From NCBI RefSeq assembly GCF_001640025.1, contig NC_031672.1, positions 4,464,001 through 4,528,000 of the forward strand: a DNA stretch of 64,000 nucleotides, in the 5' to 3' direction. The first letter of the stretch is position 1; each line of letters starts with the position of its first letter. The notes beneath the pieces are model-generated. The model saw only the letters and a list, made by a program, of their open reading frames with translations. It was not told the DNA's origin and made no database searches. A program made the position numbers and the translations under genes. Below are positions 45,018 through 56,525 of this stretch, piece by piece. The DNA is from Sugiyamaella lignohabitans (Eukaryota; Ascomycota; Dipodascomycetes; Dipodascales; Trichomonascaceae).

Positions 45018-48000
45018 ATATCTGGACCCCCACCAGGTTTATTTCTCCGGTTAGTTCTCGTACTAGCTGCTCTTGATTAATTTCGTGGTGTTAGGACATG
45101 CGATTTTCAGGCCCCCACGTCCCACGCTAACGTCCCACGCTAATTCTGATCTACGATTACTAGGACTGGATAGTGAAAGTGGATGTGAATCTTCTGTACA
45201 ATGATTGAATGCATGATGGACCCGGGTGAGAGAGTGAGTGAGGGACGAATGTGCGACGACGACTGTTAAGCTAGCTCGACCCGGTCCTGCTGTCGCTTCC
45301 AGTAATCGATCTTGTCAGTCAATGCCGATGTGGTATCTCTGACACGGCCTCGCTCTGTGTGTACCTTCCGTTTCTGTCTCGGGCTGTCTCTGTATGCCCG
45401 TGTCTATTTTCTGTCAGCGGTGCTTGTGGTAGGTAGTTAATCACAGATTTCGATTGAGACCCGCCCTGCTGGTGTCCGGCTCTGTTAATGTCTCTGACTC
45501 TCACTGCTTCTATCTCTGACAGTGGCTGTTCCTGTCGCTCGCTGGCGCTCCTCACGCCGACACCCTAATTTAGCACGGTGTGTGTTTCAGCAGTTTTTTG
45601 ACTTGGGTCTGACAGCATCTCTAACAGGTTTGTCTCTGATGATGCCGACGCAAAAAAATACATCCACTCAGACAAAAAAAAAAGTAATCATCTGTACAAT
45701 TTCAAAAAGCAATGCATTTTTTTCAACATATCCCTACCGGTCTCAATGCTACCTGCTAGACTAACTACGTATTACCTAGAGGATCTTGCTTCAAATGCTG
45801 TTCCTGGCGTCGTGGATTATTATGATGTTACCGCAACTAACCTTCTTTTATCGGCTCATCGCAGTGGAAATTTTTGGTGCGTGGGGAATCGGCTCCCGTT
45901 TCTGGTTATTACATTATCCACCCCACGGCCGTACTTGCCGATATAAATTGCTGTATGCACGTGACAGTGTGTAATGTATATGCGGTGGGGGTATAAAGGG
46001 AGTTTCCTTTACAGAGGCATAGAAGCAGGACGACAAGCAGGACGACAAGCAGGACCAGTGGCAGTAGTAGCAAAAGAGAGCAGCAGGGAGCAGCAGGGAG
46101 CAGCAGAAGCAACAGCACTGAGCAGCATCCGCAGAAAGGAGGGGGTAAGGGGGAGGGGGTTTAGAAGAAAAAAATAAATTAAATGGGTGAGGGATGCCCG
46201 CGCACGTATGTGCCAAAAATCGGCTAGTCAAGGTCGGTCAAATGCATAATAATTACTTTTTCCAAGTGATAAAATAGACAGTTACCGGTTTAGTGTCAAG
46301 ATTTCACCATATACCTTGGTAGCTGCTGTCACTGATCTATCGCGGCATCTTGTCTCCTTCTCCCCTCCCCAGTCAATTAGCAAATGTGTCTTATGTTTCA
46401 AAGTTTATTTAAAACAAATCAAACTAAAACCGTTAAGTTTAAAACCCCGGGCCAGGGGATTAAATGATCTTTCACTCAACCACGTATCAGAATATAAGCT
46501 CGCGGGTTTCTTACAAATGTATCCAATAACCACGGTCTACTTCGTTTCCTTTTCATCTTTCGTACTTTGTTATATCTTCATGACGTAGTTTTAAGTTAGC
46601 ATGTGTTAAAAAAACCTTCTTTTAGTTGTGAAAACGATGATATATACCAGTTAATATTGCATCGGCTAAACGTTACAAATCTGGGTGCCCATATGTCCCG
46701 GTTTACATTGTGGGTGGTGGTCTGTTCACATCTTAAATTGTACTTGTACTTGTTTATTGTTACTTACCAACTTGGACAAGTTTAAATGTAACCCCCCATG
46801 CCCCCCCAACCAAGCTCTCGCGTCTACTCTCCCTATCCCGGTAAAGCATGGTTGTATTTGCGACTACACAATCTTCGACGCATGGAAAAACCTATCGGAG
46901 CGCTAACCAGCTGTTAGTTGCATGACTGGTTGAAATTAGATCCAAAGGTAACGGTTTCTTCGCTGCTAGCATCCCACTGTGGCTACAAACAGCATGTACA
47001 AAAAAGAAATGAATGCACCGTGTTAATGCATTGGCCTGTACTAGGACAAAACTGCTAAAACTATATCGACCGACCTGTTTGTGTCTGCCCGGGTTCTGTT
47101 GACGAGAGGGTTAATTACTTCTCTGTAACGACTAAAATTGCTGGTTTCATAAACCGATTGACTTGATTTTTGTTTTGTTTCTGTTACGTGGGGTAGCATG
47201 CTTATTACTGTTATCATTTCATCGTGGTTGTTTTAGTTAGTTTGTATGGTTTATAGATTGTAGAGCTGTGCAGCTATGAGTCTTAGTGTAGTTCTAGTTT
47301 GTCTGTAGTGTCTGTGTAACTGTACTGTACTGTTGTGTACGGTTATATCCTGTTGTCTATCTATGGTGTATTATGACAAACTGAAGCCGGAATCGAGACA
47401 TAGGAACCTCGTTTTGACCCGGATTTTCTTATTACACCTGATACAAACCAATTTTAAGTTGGTTGCCTGTCAGCAACGCTTCACATGGAACACAATTCCA
47501 CTCCTATTGAAGGCGCTGCTTCTGACACTGCCGACTTAAAACACTGTCTAAGCCAGTTGTTGCTCGTAAAATTACTCGGTAGAGAACTTACTCTAACAAC
47601 TACCTGGGCCCATTATCTGTTGGCTCTCTCCAATTACTTGAACTTGTCCGTATACTTTATTTACAAACTACTCATCCCCCCTACAAATACAACTACTTCA
47701 ATTGCCCCAACTGTTTCAGCTACCTTCCACTCGTGCCTCTATATGGCTCATCCCACTATTCTTCCATATGTTCCCGTTTTCCATCATATAATTTATTATC
47801 ATCAACATTGAACATTGTTTCACTGTAGCCAATATATTTACTTTTTCTACATACCCACGTCCAACGTTGCTTTTTCAATTTCGTCTATTCGCTTACTTGC
47901 TTTTTCTTAGAGATTTTTTAATTTTCTCTCAATCCGGTAACATGCTGTATCATATCAAACGCTAGTTAATTCTCCATATATTGATGATGAACTCGGTTCA

Positions 48001-48282
48001 TGATATTATTCCCCATCCTCCCCCTGTGGTTTATATATATATATACATTGACCTGCTCTATGTCTGAAACTTTTGGCCCGCGTTAAACGTCTTAAAACTT
48101 TTGAAAAAATCATCCCCTGAATATCTATCTCGGACCTAAATCAAAAGGTCTATCGAAATCGTCGGACCTAATTAACTACTCTGTCAATAAACTCAGGTTT
48201 GCTGACTCGTGGCTCCGATTTGGTATTAAATACCAAAAAATTTTCCCCCCCATTTACATTAAGAGATATTCTATCATCCATT

Positions 48283-50992
48283 ATGGAATTTGCTTCTCCA
48301 TCTATTACTTTACCCAACATCCATCACTTGAAGCCTCTGAACAGTAAGTACCCTACCCTTCCAATGATACTGTGATATTTCGCGTATTGATTTATCTCGG
48401 CATATTTCCCATGCACCGCCTGCTATCCTCTATCTATTTTCATTTGGCTCATGTTTCTCATATTAATTATGTTTACTCTTGTTGGTCCTATTTCTTGACA
48501 TTTATTATCAATTTTATTGGTCGACTTATTCATAAATTTTTGCAGTACCTTGGGGATATCTTTCCCCTTCCCCCCTCGGCTCCACCTCCCCCTCGATATT
48601 TCTCACACTCTTGGTTGTCGCATCTGTCTCGCGCATCAACCCCTCCAAAAGAAAACAACTGATACACCAGCACCGATTTCTGCATACTGCACTTCATGCA
48701 ATCAGTCTTGGGTTATAGGACAAATTCTTAAACAATGAGTAAAACATTCTGTTCCAGATGACAAAAAAAACAGGCTAGTGACGGCCGCGAGTGGGAAACA
48801 CGTCGGGTCATCCATCAGATGCGTGTGTATGTTCTATACTAACATTTTTTTCTCTTTTTTTGTTCGTATGATTTCCAGTCAACTCAAATAATACAACCCC
48901 AATAATTAATAATCTCAGTCATAACATTCCTTCGAGGACTTCATTGGATTCTCCATCGGCCTATTTGAGTCCTTCATATTCACACACGGCGGCAAATTCC
49001 GGTCACGAGTCAATGGTGTCACCGCCTTCGTCAGTTTCACCTGGGACAGGCCATGAGTTACCACCACCTCTAACACAACAATCACAACAGCATTCTTCTC
49101 AGTCACAACAACAGCAACAGCCACAGCAGCAACAACAGCAACAACGACAGCCACCATTACCACAACAACAGCATTTGCACTCTGAACAAGCATCTGCTAC
49201 TCAGACACAGCAGCAACATTCACAACAGCACTTGCCACAGCATTTGGCTCCACCGCAACTTCAATCTAGTAAAGATTATGTCTCAGTAACAAGCCATTCA
49301 AAAAAGTCGGGTCCTGAACGGTCAGTATTCACCATATACTTACAGCCCAATGTTCCGGCTTCTGCTATTAGTCAATTAAAATTCAGCATTGCCATTGGCA
49401 ACCATCGAAGTAGTCCGTATTATTCTATTGACACTTCATCCAACAATCCAAACAAAAGTGCTGTTTCGGCCGAGGTCCCAGCAAAGGTCTTAGCTGACGC
49501 GAATGCCACGGCCCAATCTGAGACCAAGGTTCCAGTATATTTGATAATTGTCGACGCCCAAACTCTGAAAGACATTGGTAGGATTTATGTCTGTGACTTT
49601 ACCTATGAAGACTATTCTCAACAACCCACTCAGTATGACCAAGCACAATATCCTTATCAACCTCAACCTCAGCATCCACAACAAATCCGCCCTCCATCAC
49701 CTCCACACTCACAAACATATCTCCCTCTTCCTACACTTTCTACCACACCAAGAATCAATGGTCAGCAACTAGTGTCGTCGCAAACTGCATTAAAGGTTCC
49801 TACTCCTGGTCCTGGCGATATAACACCATTATCTGCTGGCGGTTATGGTAGTTATTATCGCAGCCAGCAACAGCACCAACAGCAGCAGCAACAACAAGCA
49901 CAACAGGCACAACAGGCTCAACAAGCACCTCCACCACCTCTTCCTTCATCTCAACAAATTCAAAGACAAGCTCAGAGTATGTATTATTATGGTCAATCAT
50001 CACCATCATTAGCTTTGGCTCAAGGTAATTCTGGTTCAGCATCTAGTTCTTCTCACTATCCACAGTACCTTGGCGGTGAAGAGGCTAGTGGATCATACTA
50101 TGATCCTGTTCATTCGACTTCAGTTGGCACTCAGGCCACTGGAGCTGGTCTTAGTCAGGATTGGAATGCTTCAGGAACTGGAGCTACTACTCCTGGTGGT
50201 GCTGCTGTACCCAGTGGGTCATCCAACTGGCATTCTACTTATGGCGCAACCCCTTCAGTGCCAGGATTCGGTATGATTCAAGACGCACCCCGCCAACCAC
50301 TTGGGTTTGGTCAGGCTAGTCATCCTTCTCAATACCAAATCTACCAACCAGACCCTCGAGTCCAACCCAGTCAGACTCCTCAACTCGTTCGTACTACAGC
50401 CTTGTCTCAAGCAGCGTCTAGTTTAGGGACTATGGCACTTGGAAATGAGCGTCACATTGAGAATGACTCACCATTCCGAGCTAGCTTGGAGATTATTGGC
50501 AATCTCAACGACATGGCTACTAACTGGACCGTCGATGAATGGAGAGCACAAAGAAGACTGGTACAATTCAGACGCGAACAACGAGGTCCTCTAATTTCTG
50601 TCGAGTTTTCTCCACTTGATCCTGAGCGATATGTGCAAAATACACCCTGTATCAGTTGCATCCACTGGGCCGAGCGTAATGAGTGTTATGTGACTAGTGT
50701 TGACTGCATTTATCTTTTAGAGCAACTTGTCAATACCAAGTTCAAGGTGGAAGAGAAGAACCGTATTCGCCGTAACCTTGAAGGATACCACCCAATGACT
50801 GTTTCGAAGGGCAAGCCCGAGAGCGGAGAGTTTTTCAAGCTCATCATGTCGTTCTCAGCACCCAAGCCACGTAACATTGAAAAGGACGTAAAAGTTTTCC
50901 CATGGAGAATTCTCGCCAGTGCTTTGAAAAAGATTATTGGCAAGTACTCTGCAGACTATTCCAATACCGGTCCAATGGGCATTCGAAGGTAG
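48283..50992 (+). CDS. Medusa (MedA)-like transcriptional regulator
   Basis: Exons 48283-48343 and 48879-50992 join in phase 1 (HHLKPLN-I-NSNNTTP), giving 724 aa; exon 2 alone has no suitable ATG at its 5' end. MedA-type regulators control conidiation, adhesion and development in Aspergillus and relatives. The N terminus is rich in Ser, Pro and Gln with polyglutamine tracts (about 65-120 and 345-370). A first conserved segment is SVFTIYLQPNVPASAISQLKF to IYVCDFTYED (about 145-250). The C-terminal domain (about 544-705) carries the hallmark order RRLVQFRREQRGPLISVEF, CISCIHWAERNECYVTSVDC, IYLLEQLVNTKFKVEEKNRI, RRNLEGYHPMTVSKGKPES, NIEKDVKVFPWRIL. Long repeat-free upstream DNA suggests complex control. 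The family name is from memory of the conserved C-terminal domain. Confidence 0.8.
48344..48878 (+). other. 535-nt intron of the Medusa-like gene
   Basis: Donor GTAAGT at 48344, branch TACTAAC at 48837-48843, pyrimidine tract, acceptor TTTCCAG ending 48878, phase 1. The branch-acceptor distance (35 nt) is far longer than in the other five introns (6-11 nt). Confidence 0.85.
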
Positions 50993-52037
50993 ACTATGGT
51001 GGGACACGGTAGACCACGGTAAACCACGGTAGACGAGATAGACGACGGAGTAGAAGACCGACCAGAAAAAGGAGCCACCATATAGAAACGCTTTTAACCG
51101 ACACTTTGACTGATGCTTCGACACTTTTGACATTGTCACATTCATCAGGTCATACGTACTGTCACGTTGTCACGCAGTCACGCAGTCAATGCTACGGTCA
51201 AGTCCACCACCACCCAGCGTCAGACACAATTACGACACATATTCCCATTGCCAAACAAGAGCCATCGAACCCAGCATATAACGAGAGATATATCCAAGAT
51301 ATATCAACCCCTTCCTATAATGAATGATAATGAATGAACTATGTGAACCAGCTGAATCACCTCTTTAAATAGGTAATAAACCAAGGAAGAGACATTAGAT
51401 ACAATTGGATCAGGAGATGCGACGCCTGATAATCCAATGCCTATAGGTTTGACAATTTTGTCAGAACCACCAATACCATTGCCTGACAGAGGTAACTCAA
51501 AAAAAAAAGAGAAGGCATGTCGCGAAGTTGACTGACGCATTAGCATCAAGCAGATACTTTTCGGTGGGACTGCAGTTACTAATTCCGCACTTCACTGCTT
51601 CACAATCCGATTTACCCCCGGAGCAGCCTTACTGGTCAGCGGCATACGGGATATCACGGAAATCCACAAACTGAAAGTACAAAAGGACTAGTCTTCAATT
51701 CCATACAACAGAAAAAGAACAATGGCGCAAGATCTGTAAGGGGCAGGGGCAGAGATGAGGGCCACCAGCATCAGCCTCTCAGATCACATACTAAAAAGGC
51801 TAACCCGACGGTTGGCGCAGTATGTAGGTTTCAGATTCATCAAACCTTAATTTGCACCGCTATATCAATTATATAATAAAAAAATACAATCGAGCTAGCA
51901 CCAGATGACTCGACCACCCGCATAGAAACTCGGGCTGTTTTTCCGAGCGCTTGAGCCTGATCCGGCAATCGCTGCATATGAGGAGCCTGCAGGGGCGGGA
52001 CGCGGGGCCGAGCCAGGGTCTGGGGGATGGTGGGTCT

Positions 52038-52177
52038 GCCTCCGGCGGCTGGGGCTCCGCCCCAGACCCTGGTAGCTCCTGCTTCGCAGGAGATGGCCGG
52101 GACCGAGGGGAGAAAACGACTCGAGCGCAGCGAGAGGAGCAACCAGGGTCTGGGGCGGAGCCCCAGCCGCCGGAGGC
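52038..52177 (-). repeat. GC-hairpin element R33, paired, b then a
   Basis: Near-consensus reverse copy. Flanks GGGTCT (left) and AGACCC (right) are inverted complements. Confidence 0.96.
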
Positions 52178-52265
52178 AGACCCGGACCCAGACCCGGACC
52201 GGACTCGGTTAGCGGTACCCCTGAAATCGACAAATTCGCCAACCGTGCCTGGCACGGAGACGCAC

Positions 52266-52325
52266 CGACTCGAGCGCAGCGAGAGGAGCCGCGGGGTCTG
52301 GGGCGGAGCCCCAGCCGCCGGAGGC
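52266..52325 (-). repeat. GC-hairpin element R34, solo arm, core a
   Basis: Right-hand arm, 88 bp after R33 and in the same orientation as the right arm of R33. Confidence 0.92.
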
Positions 52326-52651
52326 AGACCCGGCCCCCCTCGGCACCGGCAGCCGAGAGCAGCAGCAGCTGCAGGACCCCTGTGAGACGAAGCGGTTGCA
52401 ACGCTGGCTGGCGGTTCGTCACCGACTGTTACACTGAGTATCAGTGGTCGGGAACCATTCCAGCAGCCAATGGTAGCAGGGCAAATGTTCTGCCAAGCTG
52501 ATTGGGTTGGTTGGGTTGTACCGAGAGCAGGAGATATTTTGCGCTAGCGAGGAGCTCGGGATCGTGACCCATTCCCAAGTCAGAAAGCGAGGTTCGGCAT
52601 CAACAGATGTCGCCGAGAAGAGACCGAGTTGACTTCGTCAGGAGTTGGACT

Positions 52652-52789
52652 GCCTCCGGCGGCTGGGGCTCCGCCCCAGACCCCGCTGCTCCTCTCGCTT
52701 CGCTCGAGTCGATTCCGTACCCGGTCCCGGCCATCTCCTGCGAAGCAGGAGCTACCAGGGTCTGGGGCGGAGCCCCAGCCGCCGGAGGC
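52652..52789 (+). repeat. GC-hairpin element R35, paired, a then b
   Basis: Near-consensus copy with linker ccgtacccggtcccggccat. Confidence 0.96.
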
Positions 52790-53096
52790 AGACCGACGAC
52801 CCCTGCGAACACATGCGAACACATGTCAGGGCTCCGAGCGAGGCTCGGTACCGTCCGTTGGCCCGTGTTGCAGACAGGGGTGCGTGAGCCGAGCGAGCGA
52901 CTGGCAGGGCAGGTTTTTTTTGGGCCGGTGTCCGGGATTGGGCAGGAATGCAGGTGTGGTGGACCCGTCAGCCGTGTCGGCCGAAGTTCGGATTGACCCA
53001 AGACCTCTGTAATGTGAGGTATCTGATTGGTTCTGAGCTGCAGGGAACTGCAAAAAATCAAAGCACAACCATCATTGCCTGTACACACTCTTTTCA

Positions 53097-53104
53097 TATA
53101 TATA
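53097..53104 (+). promoter_or_regulatory. TATA box of ACO1
   Basis: TATATATA, 108 bp upstream of the ACO1 ATG, followed by a pyrimidine-rich stretch. Confidence 0.5.
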
Positions 53105-53211
53105 GGATAAGATTTGCACCGGCCGCTAGAGCTTTTTTTTCTCCCTCTCTTTTCTTCAGGCACATTTATACATTGTAAATTGCACCACAGAAGAATTTAG
53201 ACACAGTAAAA

Positions 53212-56200
53212 ATGTTGTCACGTCTGTCAATTGCTAAGCAGGTGAGTAGATAGAATTGGTTTTTGTTCTGTTTTGGCATGTGTTGTTATCGTTCTTGTTA
53301 TACAGGAATTTCAAGCTACAGGTACGAGTTTTTTTAGAAATCGACAATGAAATAAGAGATCGGATATTATATTTTTGATAGCAGATGTTTGCAATTAGTT
53401 TTAAATGGGATTTAGGATAAGAAATTGCGATGGAATTGGAAGAATTGGGTAATTTTTCAGTGGAATTCTGAAAATTTTTGTTTATCATCGGACGAAAACA
53501 GCCCTTCTGATTGGCTGCATATTCATATTAGGACCAGTCTCTTTGTGCTATGTGGGGTAATCAAACGCAGTGGGGTTGCACAACAGGCGAACAAGAGATG
53601 AGAGTGAGGTCTGAGATGTGGAATTAGCAGAAATGGGTTGGTATTTTAGAGAAGCTGGGGATAGCGGAGTATGATGAAGCTGGTCTGTTGTCGATTTGAG
53701 TGTCAATGTCCAGAGAAATATCTGGCGGGCGGCTCCAGAACCAGTTCATTGTTAAAGAAGCCCGATCGCCCGATATCGGGTAGAACACGAAAACAGTCCA
53801 GTTAAAACTCAGATTTAACTTGGAACTGATTTAGAACAGTGAAAATTGAGTTACTGGGCCCGCAGACGCAACGACTCGAGCGAAGCGAGAGGAGCAACCA
53901 GGGTCTGTGGCGGAGCCCCAGCCGCCGGAGGCAGACCCCCCTCCCGAAAGAACCCCAGTTGAAATCCTGAAAAAAACCACAGTAACCTGCTTGACCAGTT
54001 TAACAGCACAGCCAAAACACAGTCAAAACGAACACAAGAAACCATCTCTATTTCGTGGATTCAAGAACTAACAGAAATGATAGACTACTCGTCGTTTGGC
54101 TAGAGGATTCGCATCAGGCGGTTCTCTCACTAGAGACTCCAAGGTTCGTCAGAACGTTTGGGAGGCTGATAACTTCATCAACTACAAGAAGCACACTGAG
54201 AATGTTAACATTGTCAAGGAGAGACTTGGTAGACCCTTGACCTATGCCGAGAAGATTCTCTATGGACATTTGGACAAGCCTCATGAGCAAGAGATTGAGA
54301 GAGGTGTTTCATACTTGAAGTTGCGACCTGATCGTGTGGCTTGTCAAGATGCCACTGCTCAAATGGCCATTTTGCAATTCATGTCTGCCGGTTTGCCTCA
54401 AGTTGCTACTCCTACTACCGTTCACTGTGATCACTTGATCCAAGCTCAAGTTGGAGGTCCTCAAGATTTGGCCCGTGCCATTGATATTAACAAGGAGGTT
54501 TACGACTTCTTGCAAACTGCTACTGCTAAGTACAACATTGGATTCTGGGGCCCTGGTTCTGGTATTATCCACCAAATCGTTCTTGAGAACTATGCTTTCC
54601 CTGGTGCTCTTATGATCGGTACTGATTCCCACACCCCTAATGCCGGTGGTTTGGGTATGTTGGCTATTGGTGTCGGTGGTGCTGATGCCGTCGATGTCAT
54701 GGCCGATTTGCCATGGGAGTTGAAGGCTCCTAAGATTATCGGTGTTAAGTTGACCGGTAAGCTCAATGGCTGGACTTCTCCTAAGGATGTTATTCTTAAG
54801 GTTGCTGGTATCTTGACCGTCAAGGGTGGTACTGGTGCCATTGTCGAGTACTTTGGTGAGGGTGTCGAGGCTCTTTCTTGTACTGGTATGGGTACTATCT
54901 GTAACATGGGTGCCGAAATCGGTGCTACCACCTCTGTTTTCCCTTTCAATGAGCGTATGGTTCAATACTTGTCGGCCACTTCTAGAGCCAACATTGGTCA
55001 ATTCGCCAAGCTTTACCCCGACTTCTTGTCTGCCGATGAGGGTGCTGAGTACGACCAATTGATCGAGATTGATCTTAACACTCTTGAGCCCCATGTTAAC
55101 GGTCCTTTCACTCCTGATTTGGCCACTCCTATCTCCAAGTTGAAGGACGTTGCTGTTGAGAACGGCTGGCCTACCGAGGTCAAGGTCGGTCTTATTGGAT
55201 CTTGTACCAACTCTTCTTACGAGGATATGGACCGATCTGCCAACATTGCCCGTGATGCCATGGCCCACGGTCTTAAGTCCAAGGCTATCTACACCGTTAC
55301 TCCTGGTTCCGAGCAAATCCGCGCCACTATTGAGCGTGACGGACAATTGCAAACCTTCCTTGACTTTGGCGGTCTTGTTCTTGCCAATGCCTGTGGTCCT
55401 TGTATCGGACAATGGGACCGTCGTGACATTAAGAAGGGTGATAAGAACACTATTGTGTCTTCTTACAACAGAAACTTCACTGGTCGTAACGATTCTAACC
55501 CCGCTACCCACGCTTTCGTCACTTCTCCCGACTTGGTTACCGCATTTGCCATTGCTGGTGACCTCCGATTCAACCCTATTACCGATACCTTGAAGGACAA
55601 GGACGGTAATGAGTTCAAGTTGAAGGCTCCTTATGGAGATTCTCTTCCTACTAAGGGTTATGATGCTGGTAAGGATACTTACCAAGCTCCTCCTGCCGAC
55701 AGATCCAAGGTTGTTGTGGCTGTTTCGCCCACTTCCGACCGTCTTCAATTGTTGCAACCTTTCAAGCCTTGGGACGGTAAGGACGGTAAGGACCTTCCTA
55801 TTCTTATCAAGTCTCTTGGTAAGACCACCACAGATCACATTTCCCAAGCTGGACCTTGGCTTAAGTACCGTGGTCACTTGCAAAACATTTCTAATAACTA
55901 CATGATTGGTGCTATTAACGCCGAGAACGGTGAGGCCAACAACATTAAGAACGTTTACAACGGCAAGTGGGGCGGTGTTCCTGAGACCGCCATTGCCTAC
56001 CGTGACCAAGGTATCAAGTGGGTTGTCATTGGAGGAGAGAACTTCGGTGAGGGTTCGTCCAGAGAGCACGCTGCTCTTGAGCCCAGATACTTGGGAGGAT
56101 TCGCCATTATCACCAAGTCGTTTGCCCGTATCCACGAGACCAACTTGAAGAAGCAAGGTTTGTTGCCCCTTAACTTTGTCGAGGCCGATGCCTATGACAA

Positions 56201-56393
56201 GATCCAACCCGACGACAAGGTCGACATTCTCGGACTGACCGAGTTGGCTCCCGGCAAGAACGTGACTCTTGTTGTCAAGCCCAAGAACGGCGAGGCCTGG
56301 GAGACCCCTCTGTCGCACACCTACAACGCCGAGCAAATCGAGTGGTTCAAGTACGGCTCGGCCCTCAACAAGATGGCTGCTGCCAAGAAATAA
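53212..56393 (+). CDS. ACO1: Mitochondrial aconitate hydratase
   Basis: Exon 1 is 53212-53241 ([10 protein letters not shown]) and exon 2 is 54084-56393, joined in phase 0, giving 779 aa (yeast Aco1 778). Aconitase interconverts citrate and isocitrate in the TCA cycle; the yeast protein also helps maintain mtDNA. The spliced N terminus [20 protein letters not shown] is basic, rich in Ser/Arg and without acids, a matrix-targeting sequence. Conserved segments run the full length: [45 protein letters not shown], the 4Fe-4S ligand sites [11 protein letters not shown] and [20 protein letters not shown], and [19 protein letters not shown] in the swivel domain. Codon bias is strong. Exon 2 alone opens only at a TTG (54096), so the upstream mini-exon is required. 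The 675-codon antisense frame is a shadow. Confidence 0.96.
53242..54083 (+). other. 842-nt intron of ACO1 containing repeat R36
   Basis: Donor GTGAGT at 53242, branch AACTAAC at 54066-54072, acceptor GAAATGATAG ending 54083, phase 0. It splits the mitochondrial presequence. It is the longest intron in the window. Confidence 0.88.
53872..53932 (-). repeat. GC-hairpin element R36, solo arm, core a, inside ACO1 intron
   Basis: Right-hand arm. The middle hairpin has one mismatch (CTGTGGCGGAGCCCCAG). Confidence 0.94.
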
Positions 56394-56500
56394 GCTGGCC
56401 TTCCCCTCCCTCCTTCATATATATATAGCAACGATACGACAAAAGAATCTAATTAGGATACCTGTTGAATATATCCCATGTAATTTACGTTCCGAGCCCG

Positions 56501-56512
56501 GCCGCCGGAGGC
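56501..56512 (-). repeat. GC-hairpin tip fragment R37
   Basis: Only the outer tip GCCGCCGGAGGC is left, preceded by GAGCCCG, in the 132-bp gap between the convergent ACO1 and TGL1 stops. Confidence 0.65.
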
Positions 56513-56525
56513 ACCACCACCAGAG

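Larger units (their letters stand above)
40352..48282. other. 7.9-kb gene-free region upstream of the Medusa-like gene
   Basis: Elements R27-R32 occupy 40.4-45.0 kb. From 45018 to 48282 there are no copies. This proximal 3.3 kb is AT- and pyrimidine-rich with tracts such as tatatatatatacat (48036-48050). The longest frames (for example 42425-42724 and 47485-47811) have no family resemblance. Short tandem repeats: cacgctaacgtccc (about 45123-45142), GCAGGACGACAA (46025-46052), GGGAGCAGCA (46086-46110). A perfect 14-bp palindrome ATCGCCATGGCGAT is at 42296-42309. Confidence 0.55.
50993..53211. other. Intergenic region between medA-like gene and ACO1
   Basis: About 2.2 kb without a gene. Directly after the stop there is a short tandem array of CACGGTAGAC-like units (about 51000-51050). 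Elements R33-R35 follow. A TATA box lies at 53097-53104. Confidence 0.55.

Noticed and set aside
47485..47811. 108-codon frame upstream of the medA-like gene
   Set aside because: Could be an upstream ORF in a long leader, but there is no evidence of transcription start and no family resemblance.
54309..56336. 675-codon open frame antisense to ACO1
   Set aside because: Shadow frame caused by strong codon bias (GGT/GCT/CTT) of ACO1. It is Leu/Thr/Ser/Val/Asn-rich with no family resemblance, while the sense strand is a full-length aconitase.
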